DNA of 64,000 nt from Strongylocentrotus droebachiensis (Eukaryota; Echinodermata; Echinoidea; Camarodonta; Strongylocentrotidae), in NCBI GenBank assembly GCA_035222895.1, contig JAVYIG010000864.1:301001-365000 (forward strand), given 5' to 3'. Under the pieces are notes generated by a model. The model saw only the letters and a program-made list of their open reading frames with translations. It was not told the DNA's origin and did no database searches. Each line of letters starts with the position of its first letter. Within the stretch, counting starts at the first letter, position 1. This document shows positions 48,062-60,241 of this stretch, piece after piece. The position numbers and the translations under genes were made by a program.

Positions 48062-49468
48062 TATTTATTTTGTGTCTGTATAGAAGAAATTATTATTATT
48101 CTTCCTCAATTTTGTTCGCAGGATATCTCAAGAATGGCAAAAGCCATTGTCATGAAACTTTCAATGATGATAGATCTTAGGCTAACTTAGAACTGCATGA
48201 CTTTTCAAAGACACAAAATTATCGTGACGTCATCTAGGCGCCATTTTGTAAAAATCAACTTATGATCATATCTTCATAACAGAAAGTAATTTTTCATTCA
48301 TATTTATCATGAATAAGATCAATATCCTTCCGGTCAATTTCAGATAAAAAAACGTGCGCAAATCCGCGCGTACGCGTTCGTGCGCGCGTTTACGTGCGCG
48401 CAAAAATTTAAAATGCTCCAAATCATTCTTAATTTTTTTTGCATACGTTTCAAGCCATATTGAGCATTTGACAAAAAATCACTCAAACGCGCATGCGCGC
48501 GCGTTTTTTGCGCGTTCTTGCATTTTGCAACATATAATCGCCAAATTTTCTATGTCATCATGTTTGGCACATTTTTCCAAGCATTTTGATACCATGTTAA
48601 TCTCTTTATCACTATTAATAACGGAATGAGCGTCCGTTCAAGATAAATATCCTTGTGCGCGAGTTCATGTATTACATAGTATATAATTATGGAAAAAAAC
48701 ATGCCTATAAAAAGTCCATTGGGATGAATAAGGAATGCCAATTTTTTTTCATATTTTCATAGAGTGAGAGTCGGAGATATGATTTCATAGCTCATTTGGC
48801 CATTAAATACATCTTGACGTCATCATAATGGCCTTGGAAGTCAAAATACAAAATTGCATATTATAACGTCATGATATTTTTTGAAAATTTAGTGTATTTC
48901 TCATAATATTGACTGATTTTCTTCCAGATTGCGGTATCTTGTAGCTTAAGGAATTGCCTACAAGATCAATACACACTGCTTTTTATTTTATTGACGTCAT
49001 TATAGTACAAAATTCAATTAAAGGCCACATGTCAGAATTTTCTCAATTTGCATGTTATGCCTAAGGAAGGTGAATTTCGTTCACACCATGAATCTTCATG
49101 ACATTGATCTTTGAGCACTATCTAGCTTATTTGTATTCTATGTTCTCCCAAATTTTGATACGGTGTAGCTAATAAATTATCTACAATATAGACGTACATT
49201 ATTTATCATTTCGAAGACATCATCATAGTGAAAATTTCAATTAAAGGTGACATGTCAGAATTTTCTTAGTTTGCGTGTTAGGCGACTTTTTCTCAAATCC
49301 TGATTCTACAAATCTCTATCGAATACCTTTAAGGGGGCGCTATACCACTCTTAATCATGGTCTTTATCGTATTTATGATCATTATCATTAGATCATCATC
49401 GGCACACTTTCATGATAACAAAATAGCACGTATCACCTAATTCGTCAAAGTGACGAATTAAAGTCTAG
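48062..49468 (+). mobile_element. Family B unit U13 (1407 bp), 5' terminus replaced
   Basis: Same layout as U12. It follows it directly, giving two B units in a row. Confidence 0.85.
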
Positions 49469-51458
49469 TATTTATTTTGTGTCTGTATAGAAGAAATTAT
49501 TATTATTCTTCCTCAATTTTGTTCGCAGGATATCTCAAGAATGGCTAAAGCCATTTTCATGAAACTTGCCATGATGATAGATCTTAGTCTAACTTAGAAC
49601 TGCGTGACTTTTCAAAGACTCAAAATTATCGTGACGTCATCCAGGCGCCATTTTGTGAAAATCAACTTATGATCATATCTTCATAACGGAAAGTAATTTT
49701 TCATTCATATTTATCATGAATAAGATCAATATCCGTCCGGTCAATTTCAGGTCAAAAAATGCGCGCAAAAATGCGCGTACGCTTTTGTCCGCGCGTTTAC
49801 GCGCGCGAAATTTTTTTAAATGCTCCAAATCATCCCAAATTTTTTTTACACACGTTTCAGGCCATATAAAGCATTTGATAAAAAAAATACGCACACGCGC
49901 ATGCGCGCGCGTTTTCGCGCGTACTGGCATTTTGCAACACAGAATCGCCGATTTTTTTGTGTCATCATATTTGGTACATTTTTCCAAGCATTTTGATTAT
50001 TTGTTCACCTTTTATTAACGCAATGAGCGTCCGTCAAAGTTGACAGCACGCGCGGATTTGCGTTATCTTTATCCACAATACATGGGCAAAAACATGCCTA
50101 TATAAAATTAATTGTAACTCTTTAGAATAGATAGAAACTCCTAATATTTTTTCATATTTGGATAGATTATGAGTTGGAGATATGATTTCATGTCTCATTT
50201 GATCCTCAATTAACTCATGACGTCATCATAATGGCCTCCAAACTCAAAATTTTAATTTGCATATTATGACGTCAGCATATTTTTGGAAAATTGATCGTAT
50301 CTCTGTAAATATGGATCAATTTTCTTTTAAATTTTGATATGTTGTAGCTGGGACAATTTTCTACAAATGCAGTATTCACAATTTTTATTTTTGACAAAAT
50401 TACCATGGTGTATTTTTGCGATTAAAGGAGGCATGTCAATTTTTCACATTTTGCGTGTATTCTCTATGGGACATGACTTTTTCTCAAAACTGGATTCTAC
50501 ACTCCTGTCTTTCGCGAGCAAAATCTCCGTTGTTTTCGCTTTGTTTTCGCTGAGCTTCGGATATGTTGTAGCTGAGACAATGAGCTATCATAAGTGTGTC
50601 CTTTATTTTTCGATTAGATGCCGGGATCATGCTCATATTTCACTTGCAAAGTAGGATTTCAGAATTCCATTTCCCGTTTGTAATCGCTATGGGAGATGTT
50701 TTGGTATATCGGTAACGCACTTGACTTCCAACCTCGAGATCCCTGGTTCGAGTCCGGGTGTCTCCAACAATTTTTTGCTCCACTTTTTTTTTCATTTTGA
50801 CCTTCACTTTACCATCTCCTTTGATTATTCAAACACGTAGAATCGCAAATAATGTCATAAATGACCCTTTTTACTTTATTATTACCCTATTTTCACTTAA
50901 TCCATTACTTTTTGCGTGTAATCCCTATGGGAGATGACTTTTTCTCAAATCTGGAGTCTACATTCCTGTCTTTTGCGAGCAATATCGTCGATATTTCTGC
51001 TTGGATTTTGTTGATTTTTGAGTATGTTGTAGCTGAGACTATATGCTATCTAAATCAACCCTCATTTTTTCAATAAGGTGTCATGATCGCGCTCATGATC
51101 ATGATCATTATCATCATGATCATCATAATGATGATAATCATTTATCAATTACATTTTCATTTCTTTGAATAAGATAAAATCGTCAAAAGGTGTTCTTCAT
51201 GATGTAAATTAGAGTCAAATGTGTAACTGGTTACTGCACAGGGTCAGTGGTCATATATCGTCACAATCTATCTTCCCTAGATCCATGATGATCAAGGAGA
51301 CACAATTTAATCTTGACATATGGATGGATCATAATGGGAGAAGCATATAAATGGGAGAAGCATTTTACAAAATAATATATCGTGTAATGCATTATTCGTT
51401 ATGTAAACCATTATCATACGTATCACCTAATTCGTCTAAGTGACGAATTAAAGTCTAG
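49469..51458 (+). mobile_element. Family A unit U14 (1990 bp), 5' terminus replaced
   Basis: Substitute start on an A body. Complete 3' end. Confidence 0.85.
50692..50766 (+). tRNA. tRNA-like sequence 9 (in U14)
   Basis: Same as copy 1, although the 5' flank has lost five bases (CCCGTTTGTAATCG). Confidence 0.7.
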
Positions 51459-53494
51459 TTAGGTGATACGTACGAAGTCTACGTATCACCTATTGATTTC
51501 GTCAAGATTTTTATTTATTATTTATTTATTATTTATTATTCTTCCTCGATTTTGTTCGCAGGATATCTCAAGATTGAATAAAGCCATTGTCATGAAATTT
51601 TCAATGATGATAGACCTTAGTCTAACTTAGAACTGCGTGACTTTTCAAAGACTCAAAATTATCGTGACGTCATCCAGGCGCCATTTTGTGAAAATCAACT
51701 TATGATCATATCTTCATAACGGAAAGTAATTTTTCATTCATATTTATCACGAATTAGATCGATATCCGTCCGGTCAATTTCAGGTCAAAAAATGCGCGCA
51801 GAAATGCGCGTACGCTTTTGTCCGCGCGTTTACGCGCGCGAATTTTTTTAAAATGCTCCAAATCATCCCAAATTTTTTTTACATACGTTTCAGGCCATAT
51901 AGAGCATTTGATAAAAAAATTACGCACACGTGCATGCGCGCGCGTTTTCGCGCGTACTTGCATTTTGCAACATAGAATCGCCGATTTTTTTCTGTCATCA
52001 TATTTGGTACATTTTTCCAAGCATTTTGATAACTTGTTCACCTTTTATTAACGCAATGAGCGTCCGTCAAAGTTGACAGCACGCGCGGATTTGCGTTATC
52101 TTTATCTACAATACATGGGCAAAAACATGCCTATATAAAATTCATTGTAACTCTTTAGAATAGATAGAAACTCCTAATATTTTTTTCATATTTGGATAGA
52201 TTATGAGTTGGAGATATCATTTCATGTCTCATTTGATCCTCAATTAACTCATGACGTCATCATAATGGCCTCCAAACTCAAAATTTCAATTTGCATATTA
52301 TGACGTCATCATATTTTTGGAAAATTGATTGTATCTCTGTAAATATCGATCAATTTTCTTTCAAATTTTGATATGTTCTAGCTGAGACAATTTTCTACAA
52401 ATTTAATGTTCACAATTTTAATTTTTGACAAAAGTATCATGGTGCATTTTTGCGATTTAAGGAGGCATGTCAATTTTTCGCATTTTGCGTGTATTCTCTA
52501 TGGGACATGACTTTTTCTCAAAACTGGATTCTACACTCCTGTCTTTCGCGAGCAAAATCTCCGTTGTTTTAGCTTCGTTTTCGCTGAGCTTCGGATATGT
52601 TGTAGCTGAGACAATGAGCTATCAAAAGTGTGTACTTTATTTTTCGATTAAATGCCGGGATCATGCTCATATTTCACTTGCAAAGTAGGATTTCTGAATT
52701 CCATTTCCTGTTTACGTGTAATCGCAATGGGAGATGTTTTGGTATCATCGGTAACGCACTTGACTTCCAACCTCGAGATCCCTGGTTCGAGTCCGGGTGT
52801 CTCCAACACTTTTTTTTTCACTTTTTTTTCCTTTTGACCTTCACTGTACCATCTCCTTTGATTATTTAAACACGTAGATTCGCAAATAATGTCATAAATA
52901 ACCCTTTTTACTTTATTATTACCCTATTTTCACTTAATCCATTACTTTTTGCGTGTAATCCCTATGGGAAATGACTTTTTCTCAAATCTGGAGTCTACAT
53001 TCCTGTCTTTTGCGAGCAATATCGCCGTTATTTCGGCTTGGATTTTGTTGATTTTTGAGTATGTTGTAGCTGAGACTATATGCTATCTAAATCAACCCTC
53101 ATTTTTTCAATAAGATGTCATGATCGCGCTCATGATCATGATCATGATCATCACGATCATCATTATCATAATGATGCTAATCATTTATCAATTACATTTT
53201 AATTTCTTTGAATAAGATAAAATCGTCAAAAGGTGTTCTTCATGATGTAAATTAGAGTCAAATGTGTAACTGGTTACTGCACAGGGTCAAAGGTCATATA
53301 TTGTTTCAATCTATCTTCCCTAGATCTATGATGATCAAGGAGACACAATTTAATCTTGACATATGAATAGATCATAATGGGAGAAGCATATGAATGGGAG
53401 AAGCAAAATAATATATCATGTAATGCATTATTCGTTATGTAAACCATTATCATACGTATCACCTAATTCGTCTAAGTGACGAATTAAAGTCTAG
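51459..53494 (+). mobile_element. Family A unit U15 (2036 bp)
   Basis: Its first roughly 320 bp match U1, including the one-base-shorter TTAGGTGATACGTACG head. The rest is a separate A copy. Confidence 0.87.
52730..52805 (+). tRNA. tRNA-like sequence 10 (in U15), one base longer
   Basis: Carries an extra base inside the D loop (GGTATCATCGG), so the A box spacing is changed (76 nt). The B box and T8 run are intact. Confidence 0.62.
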
Positions 53495-54653
53495 TTAGGT
53501 GATACGTAACGAAGTCAACGTATCACCTATTGATTTCGTCAAGATTTTCTTTTTTTTTTTTTTTTCTTTTATTATTCTTCCTCGATTTTGTTCGCAGGAT
53601 ATCTCAAGACTGAATAAAGCCATTATCATGAAACTTTCAATGATGATAGATCTTAGTCTAACTTAGAACTGTGTGACTTTTCAGACAGTCAAGGTCATCG
53701 TGACGTCATCCAGGCGCCATTTTGTGAAAATCAACTTATGATCATATCTTCATAAAGGAAAGCCATTTTTCATTCATATTTGTCATGATCAAGGTCAATA
53801 TTTGTCGGGTCAATTTCAGATCAATAAATGCGCGCAAAAATGCGCGTACGCGTAGGTGCGCGCGTTAATGCGCGCGTAAAATTTAAAATTGCTCAAAATC
53901 GTCTTAAATTTTTTTTGCATACGTTTCAGGCCATTATAAGCATTTCATAAAAAATCGCGCAAAACACGCATTTTTGGACGTTTTCGTTCGTCACGGCCGA
54001 ACGAAAAATAATTCCTCCGCAAAAACTTTTGACAGGATATTCCTCATAATTTTCCGAACAATTTGATACCAAGTTTATCTCTTTATCACTATTAATAACG
54101 GAATGAGCGTCCGTTCAAGATAACCGTCCGCACGCGCGATTTTTGTAATACATAGCACATACGGGCAAAAACATGCCCATAAAAAGTCCAATGATATGAA
54201 TAAGGACTGCCTATTTTTTTTTCATATTTAGATAGAGTATGAGTCGAAGGTATGATTTCATATCTCATTTGGCCATTAAGTACATCTTGACGTCATCATA
54301 ATGGCCTTGGAAGTCAAAAATACAAAAATGCATATTATGACGTCATTATGTTTATGGACAATTTAGTGTATTTCTCTTAATATTCATCGATTCTCTTCTA
54401 GATTTTAATATGTTGTAGCCGAGGCAATCGTCTTCGAGATCAGTCCACACCAATTTTCATTTAAATGATGTCATCATAGTCAAAAATTCAATTAAAGGCC
54501 ACATGTCAGAATTTTCGTCATTTGCGTGTTATGTCTATGGAGGGTGAATTTTGTCCACACTATGAATCTACATCGCATCCATCTTTCAGCACTATCTCGC
54601 TCATTTGTGCTTTGTTTTCTCCCAAATTTGGATATGTTATAGCTGAGACCATG

Positions 54654-54935
54654 GGCTATAAAAACGGTGCTTTTAGTTTTTCGATCAGATGATGGGATCA
54701 TGTCACAATTTTCAATTGAATGTTGAAATGATGAATTATGTCACGTATGTCCTATTTGTGAAACTTAAACGTTAGTAGTGTCCTTGTATTCAAATTATGT
54801 AAGGAAACACTTCTACTTTCTAGACTTTACTGTCAGACACTAGTGAGTGACTGACTTCTTTTTTTCTCTGGTACTAAAATACATGAAATGAGCGTTATAG
54901 GGAACATAAGCATTTGTCTACATTAATAACCCACT
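54654..54935 (+). other. Middle-region start shared with the element at 20564
   Basis: Matches 22930-23110 at both ends. It contains an additional segment (about 54720-54825) not present there, including GAATTATGTCACG, which aligns with the very end of the short C unit (AAATTTTGAAGGAATCA). Short C units therefore look truncated at this point. Confidence 0.6.
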
Positions 54936-55698
54936 CTGTACTCATTCTTCATTTCCTATTCAAGACTTGAATAATGACGAACTTCATTTAATATTTGGTA
55001 GTAATACTACAGATACTTACACTGATATCAATTATTTAAACTATTTATCCGAAAAAGAAGATGAGTTTCATTTAATTAGGTTTCTGAACTGTAGATATTA
55101 TATTGATGAGGATTTTACGACTGAATTCAGTAACATTGACTATCATTTTAGTATTTTACATTTTAATTCCCGTATTTTAAACATACATTTTAATGCTTTA
55201 TCCAATTTCATCTGTACTTTATGTATAGATTTCTTTCAAACTTGGATTAATGACAGTACGCCACTATTATTCAATGTGTTTGGTTATTCATTTATACATT
55301 CTAGTCGCCAAGAAGAAAAGGGTGGAGGTGTTGGTCTATTGGTCGCTGACAACTTTGAATATGAAATACGCAATGATATATTTATATTATACCCATCATA
55401 CAATTATGAATCACTGTTTATTAAAAGCAACTTGCCGAGACATAAGAATATTATTGTAGGTGTCATATATAGGAAACCTCAATCAAATATCAATGATTTC
55501 ATCCCTGTCTTTGAATTTTTTTTACAGAAAACTTATACTGAACATAAACAGGTTTATATAATGGGAGATTTTAACATTGATCTCGTGAAATTTATTGGCA
55601 ATTTTGTACATAATTTCTTGAGCGCAATACATTCAATTTTTTGTATTCCTTTAATTGATAAGCCTTCGAGAAAGACTAACAGATCAATATCCCTCTAA
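54910..55698 (+). pseudogene. CR1-like LINE endonuclease-domain fragment, open but catalytically altered
   Basis: An open frame of 263 codons after a stop at 54907. It has no ATG at the front: the first in-frame ATG is at 55561, and the frame from 54967 opens with TTG. Numbering from 54967, the endonuclease blocks of non-LTR retrotransposons follow in order: FSILHFNSR (61-69, N67), FFQTWIND (89-96), GYSFIHSSR (106-114), KGGGVGLLVADN (118-129), YESLFIK (147-153), NIIVGVIYRKP (161-171), YIMGDFNIDL (197-206) and KPSRKTNRSISL (232-243). The catalytic Glu of the usual ETW is Gln (Q91), and the C-terminal SDH block is missing because the frame ends where the common tail begins. So it is a captured, inactive domain of a larger protein. 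Some Helentrons are known to carry an endonuclease of this kind, so origin from the parent Helentron or from a separate LINE are both possible. Confidence 0.82.
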
Positions 55699-56204
55699 TC
55701 TACATTCTTTATACAGTGACAATATATATATCCATCCAATATTTAAAGATTTTATTTTCAAGCAACTAGCGAATCTCTTGTCGACAACTCAAAATGATCG
55801 CTAATGTATTCCCTTATTTATTTTGACTTTTCATTTACGCCGGGACACCGTGACGTCATACACTATTCAATTTTAATTATTCAGGCATTAGCTCTTATTT
55901 ATCAATTACATTTTCATTTCTTTGAAGAAGATAAAATCGTCAAATTGCGTTCTTCATCATGTAAATTAGAGTCAAAGGTGTAACTGGTTACTGCACAGAG
56001 TCAATTGTCATATATTGTCTCAATCTATCTTCCCTAGATCCATAATGATCCAGGGATCGACACAATTAAAACTTGACATATGGATAGATCATAATGGGAG
56101 GAGCATTTTCTAAAATAATATGATATCGTGTAATGCATTCTACGTTATGTAAACCAATGTCATACGTATCACCTAATTCGTCTAAGTGACGAATTAAAGT
56201 CTAG
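55699..56204 (+). repeat. Common 3' tail of U16
   Basis: Homologous to 24571-25007, with about 60-70 bp extra (GGGACACCGTGACGTCATAC and the following AT-rich run near 55842-55910). Closes with the standard ATIR, hairpin and CTAG. Confidence 0.8.
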
Positions 56205-58242
56205 TTAGGTGATACGTAACGAAGTCTACGTATCACCTATTGATTTCGTCAAGATTGTTATTTATTATTATTATTATTATTTATTATTATTCTTCCTCGA
56301 ATTTGTTCGCAGGATATCTCAAGACTGAATGAAGCCATTGTTATAAATCTTTCAATGATGATAGATCTTAGTCTAACTTAGAACTGCGTGACTTTTCAAA
56401 GACTCAAAGTCATCGTGACGTCATCCAGGCGCCATTTTGTGAAAATCAATTAATGATCATATCTTCATAACGGATAGTAATTTTTCATTCATATTTATCA
56501 TGATTAAGATCAATATCCGCCCAGTCAATTTTAGGTCAAAAAACGTGCGCAAATGCGCGCGTGCGCGCTCGTCCGCGCGTTTACGCGCGCGCAAAAATTT
56601 AAAATGCTCTAAATCATCCCAAATTTTTTTTGCATACGTTTCAGGCCATATAGAGCATTTGATAAAAAAATTACGCACACGCACATGCGCGCGCGTTTTC
56701 GCGCGTACTGGCATTTTGCAACATAGAATCGCCGATTTTTTTCTGTCATCATATTTAGTACATCTTTCCAAGCATTTTGATAATTTGTTCACCTTTTATT
56801 AACGCAATGAGCGTCCGTCAAAGTTGACAGCACGCGCGGATTTGCGTTATCTTTATCCACAATACATGGGCAAAAACATGCCTATATAAAATTAATTGTA
56901 ACTCTTTAGAATAGATAGAAACTCCTAATATTTTTTCATATTTCGATAGATTATGAGTCGGAGATATGATTTCATGTCTCATTTGATCCTAAATTAACTC
57001 ATGACGTCATCATAATGGCCTCCAAACTCAAAATTTCAATTTGCATATTATGACGTCAGCATATTTTTGGAAAATTGATTGTACCTCTGTAAATATCAAT
57101 CAATTTTCTTTCAAATTTTAATATGTTCTAGCTGAGACAATTTTCTACAAATACAGTATTCACAATTTTTATTTTTGACAAAAGTATCATGGGGTATTTT
57201 TGCGATTAAAGGAGGCATGTCAATTTTTCACATTTTGCGTGTATTCTCTATGGGACATGACTTTTTCTCAAAACTGGATTCTACACTCCTGTCTTTCACG
57301 AGCAAAATCTCCGTTGTCTTAGCTTAGTTTTTGCTGAGCTTCGGATATGTTGTAGCTGAGACAATAATCTATCACACGTGTGCCTTTCTTTTTTCGATCA
57401 GATGCCGGGATCATGCTCATATTTCACTTGCAAAGTAGGATTTCTGAATTTCATTTCCCGTTTACGTGTAATCGCTATGGGAGATGTTTTGGTATATCGG
57501 TAACGCACTTGACTTCCAACCTCGAGATCCCTGGTTCGAGTCCGGGTGTCTCCAACAATTTTTTGCTTTACTTTTTTTTCCTTTTGAGCTTCACTGTACC
57601 ATCTCCTTTGATTATTTAAACACGTAGAATCGCAAATAATGTCATAAATTACCCTTTTTACTTTATTATTACCCTATTTTCACTTAATCCATTACTTTTT
57701 GCGTGTAAACCCTATGGGAGATGACTTTTTCTCAAATCTGGAGTCTACATTCCTGTCTTTTGCGAGCAATATCGCCGTTATTTCTGCTTGGATTTTGTTG
57801 ATTTTTTAGTATGTTGTAGCTGAGACTATATGCTATCTAAATCACTCCTCATTTTTTCAATAAGATGTCATGATCGCGCTCATGATCATGATCATGATCA
57901 TCATTATCATAATGATGATAATCATTTATCAATTACATTTTCATTTCTTTGAATAAGATAAAATCGTCAAAAGGTGTTCTTCATGATGTAAATTAGAGTC
58001 AAATGTGTAACTGGTTACTGCACAGGGTCAAAGGTCATATATTGTTTCAATCTATCTTCCCTAGATCCATGATGATCAAGGAAACACAATTTAATCTTGA
58101 CATATGAATAGATCATAATGGGAGAAGCATATAAATGGGAGAAGCATTTTACAAAACAATATATCGTGTAATGCATTATTCGTTATGTAAACCATTATCA
58201 TACGTATCACCTAATTCGTCTAAGTGACGAATTAAAGTCTAG
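56205..58242 (+). mobile_element. Family A unit U17 (2038 bp)
   Basis: Complete A unit with TTAGGTGATACG head. The module upstream of the tRNA-like part carries an in-frame TAG near 57326 in the small frame that is open in most other copies, which argues against that frame being a gene. Confidence 0.87.
57480..57554 (+). tRNA. tRNA-like sequence 11 (in U17)
   Basis: Identical to copy 1, with the T6 run downstream. Confidence 0.7.
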
Positions 58243-60241
58243 TATTTATTTTGTGTCTGTATAAAAGAAATTATTATTATTCTTCCTCAATTTTGTTCGC
58301 AGGATATCTCAAGAATGGCTAAAGCCATTATCATGAAACTTGCCATGATGATAGATCTTAGTCTAACTTAGAACTGCGTGACTTTTCAAAAACTCAAAGT
58401 CATCGTGACGTCATCCAGGCGCCATTTTGTGAAAATCAACTTATGATCATATCTTCATAACGGAAAAGTATTTCTCATTCATAATTATCATGATTAAGAT
58501 CAATATCCTACCGGTCAATTCCAGGTCAATAAACGTGCGCAAATGCGCGCGTGCGCGTTCATCCGCGCGTTTACGCGCGCGCAAAAATTTAAAATGCTCT
58601 AAATCATCCCAATTTTTTTTTAGATACGTTTCAGGCCATATGGAGCATTTGATAAAAAAATTACGCACACGCGCATGCGCGCGCATTTTTGCGCGTACTG
58701 GCATTTTGCAACATAGAATCGCCGAATTTTCTCTATCATCATATTTGGCACATTTTTCCAAGCATTTTGATAACTTGTTAACCTTTTAATAACGCAATGA
58801 GCGTCCGTCAAAGTTGACAGCGCGCGCGGACCTGCGTTTTCTTTATCCACAATACATGAGCAAAAACATGCCTATACAAAATTCTTTGTAACTCTTCAAA
58901 ATAGATAGGAACTCCCAATTTCTTTTCATATTTAGATAAATTATGGGTCGGAGATATGATTTCATGTGTCATTTGACCCTCAATTAACTCATGACGTCAT
59001 CATAATGGCCTCCGAACTCAAAATTTAAATTTCGATAGCATGACGTTTGCATATTTTTGGACAATTGATTGTATCTCTGTAAATATTGATTTTTTTTCTT
59101 GCAAATTTTGATATGTTCTAGCTGAGACAATTTTCTACAAATGCAGTGTCCACAACTTTTATTTTTGACAAAATTATCATGGTGTATTTTTGCGATTAAA
59201 GGAGGCATGTCAATTTTTCACATTTTGCGTGTATTCTCTATGGGACATGACTTTTTCTCAAAACTGGATTCTACACTCCTGTCTTTCGCGAGCAAAATCT
59301 CCGTTGTTTTAGCTTCGTTTTCGCTGAGCTTCGGATATGTTGTAGCTGAGACAATGAGCTATCACCAGTGTGCCCTTTATTTTTCGATTAGATGCCGGTT
59401 TCATGCTAATATTTCACTTGCAAAGTAGGATTTCAGAATTCCATTTCCCGTTTACTTGTAATCGCTATGGGAGATGTTTTGGTATATCGGTAACGCACTT
59501 GACTTCTAACCTCGAGATCCCTGGTTCGAGTCCAGGTGTCTCCAACATTTTTTTTCTTCACTTTTTTTTCCTTTTGACCTTCACTGTACCATCTCCTTTG
59601 ATTATTTAAACACGTAGAATCGCAAATAATGTCATAAACAACCCTTTTTACTTTATTATTACCCTATTTTCACTTAATCCATTACTTTTTGCGTGTAATC
59701 CCTATGGGAGATGACTTTTTCTCAAATCTGGAGTCTACATTCCTGTCTTTTGCGAGCAATATCGCCGTTATTTCTGCTTGGATTTTGTTGATTTTTTAGT
59801 ATGTTGTAGCTGAGACTATATGCTATCTAAATCACTCCTCATTTTTTCAATAAGATGTCATGATTGCGCTCATGATCATGATCATTATCATCATGATCAT
59901 CATTATCGTAATGATGATAATCATTTATCAATTACATTTTCATTTCTTTGAATAAGATAAAATCGTCAAAAGGTGTTCTTCATGATGTAAATAAGAGTCA
60001 AATGTGTAACTGGTTACTGCACAGGGTCAAAGGTCATATATTGTTTCAATCTATCTTCCCTAGATTCATGATGATCAAGGAGACACAATTTAATCTTGAC
60101 ATATGAATAGATCATAATAGGAGAAGCATATAAATGGGAGAAGCATTTTACAAAATAATATATTTTGTAATGCATTATTCGTTATGTAAACCATTATCAT
60201 ACGTATCACCTAATTCGTCTAAGTGACGAATTAAAGTCTAG
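58243..60241 (+). mobile_element. Family A unit U18 (1999 bp), 5' terminus replaced
   Basis: Substitute start on an A body. From about 59200 onward it resembles U9 (shared CTTCTAACC in the tRNA-like loop and ATTATCGTAATGATG in the GATCAT tract). Confidence 0.85.
59470..59544 (+). tRNA. tRNA-like sequence 12 (in U18)
   Basis: CTTCTAACC loop as in copy 6. TCCAGG in the T stem replaces TCCGGG; the change faces the former T-G wobble and makes it a T-A pair. T run downstream. Confidence 0.68.

Larger units (their letters stand above)
53495..56204 (+). mobile_element. Long C-headed element with endonuclease fragment (U16, 2710 bp)
   Basis: 5' head with T-rich run as in U3, C-type front including the CGTTCG hairpin (about 53985), a middle with GTCAGACACT, a 263-codon open endonuclease-domain frame, then the common tail and a full 3' terminus. 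It is the sister of 20564-25007 without an H insertion. It has both Helentron-like ends but encodes no Rep/helicase. Confidence 0.82.

Noticed and set aside
54492-54701. 69-codon minus-strand frame in the C-type part of U16
   Set aside because: Unrecognised and inside repeat sequence. Sister C copies have the same sequence with other frame limits.
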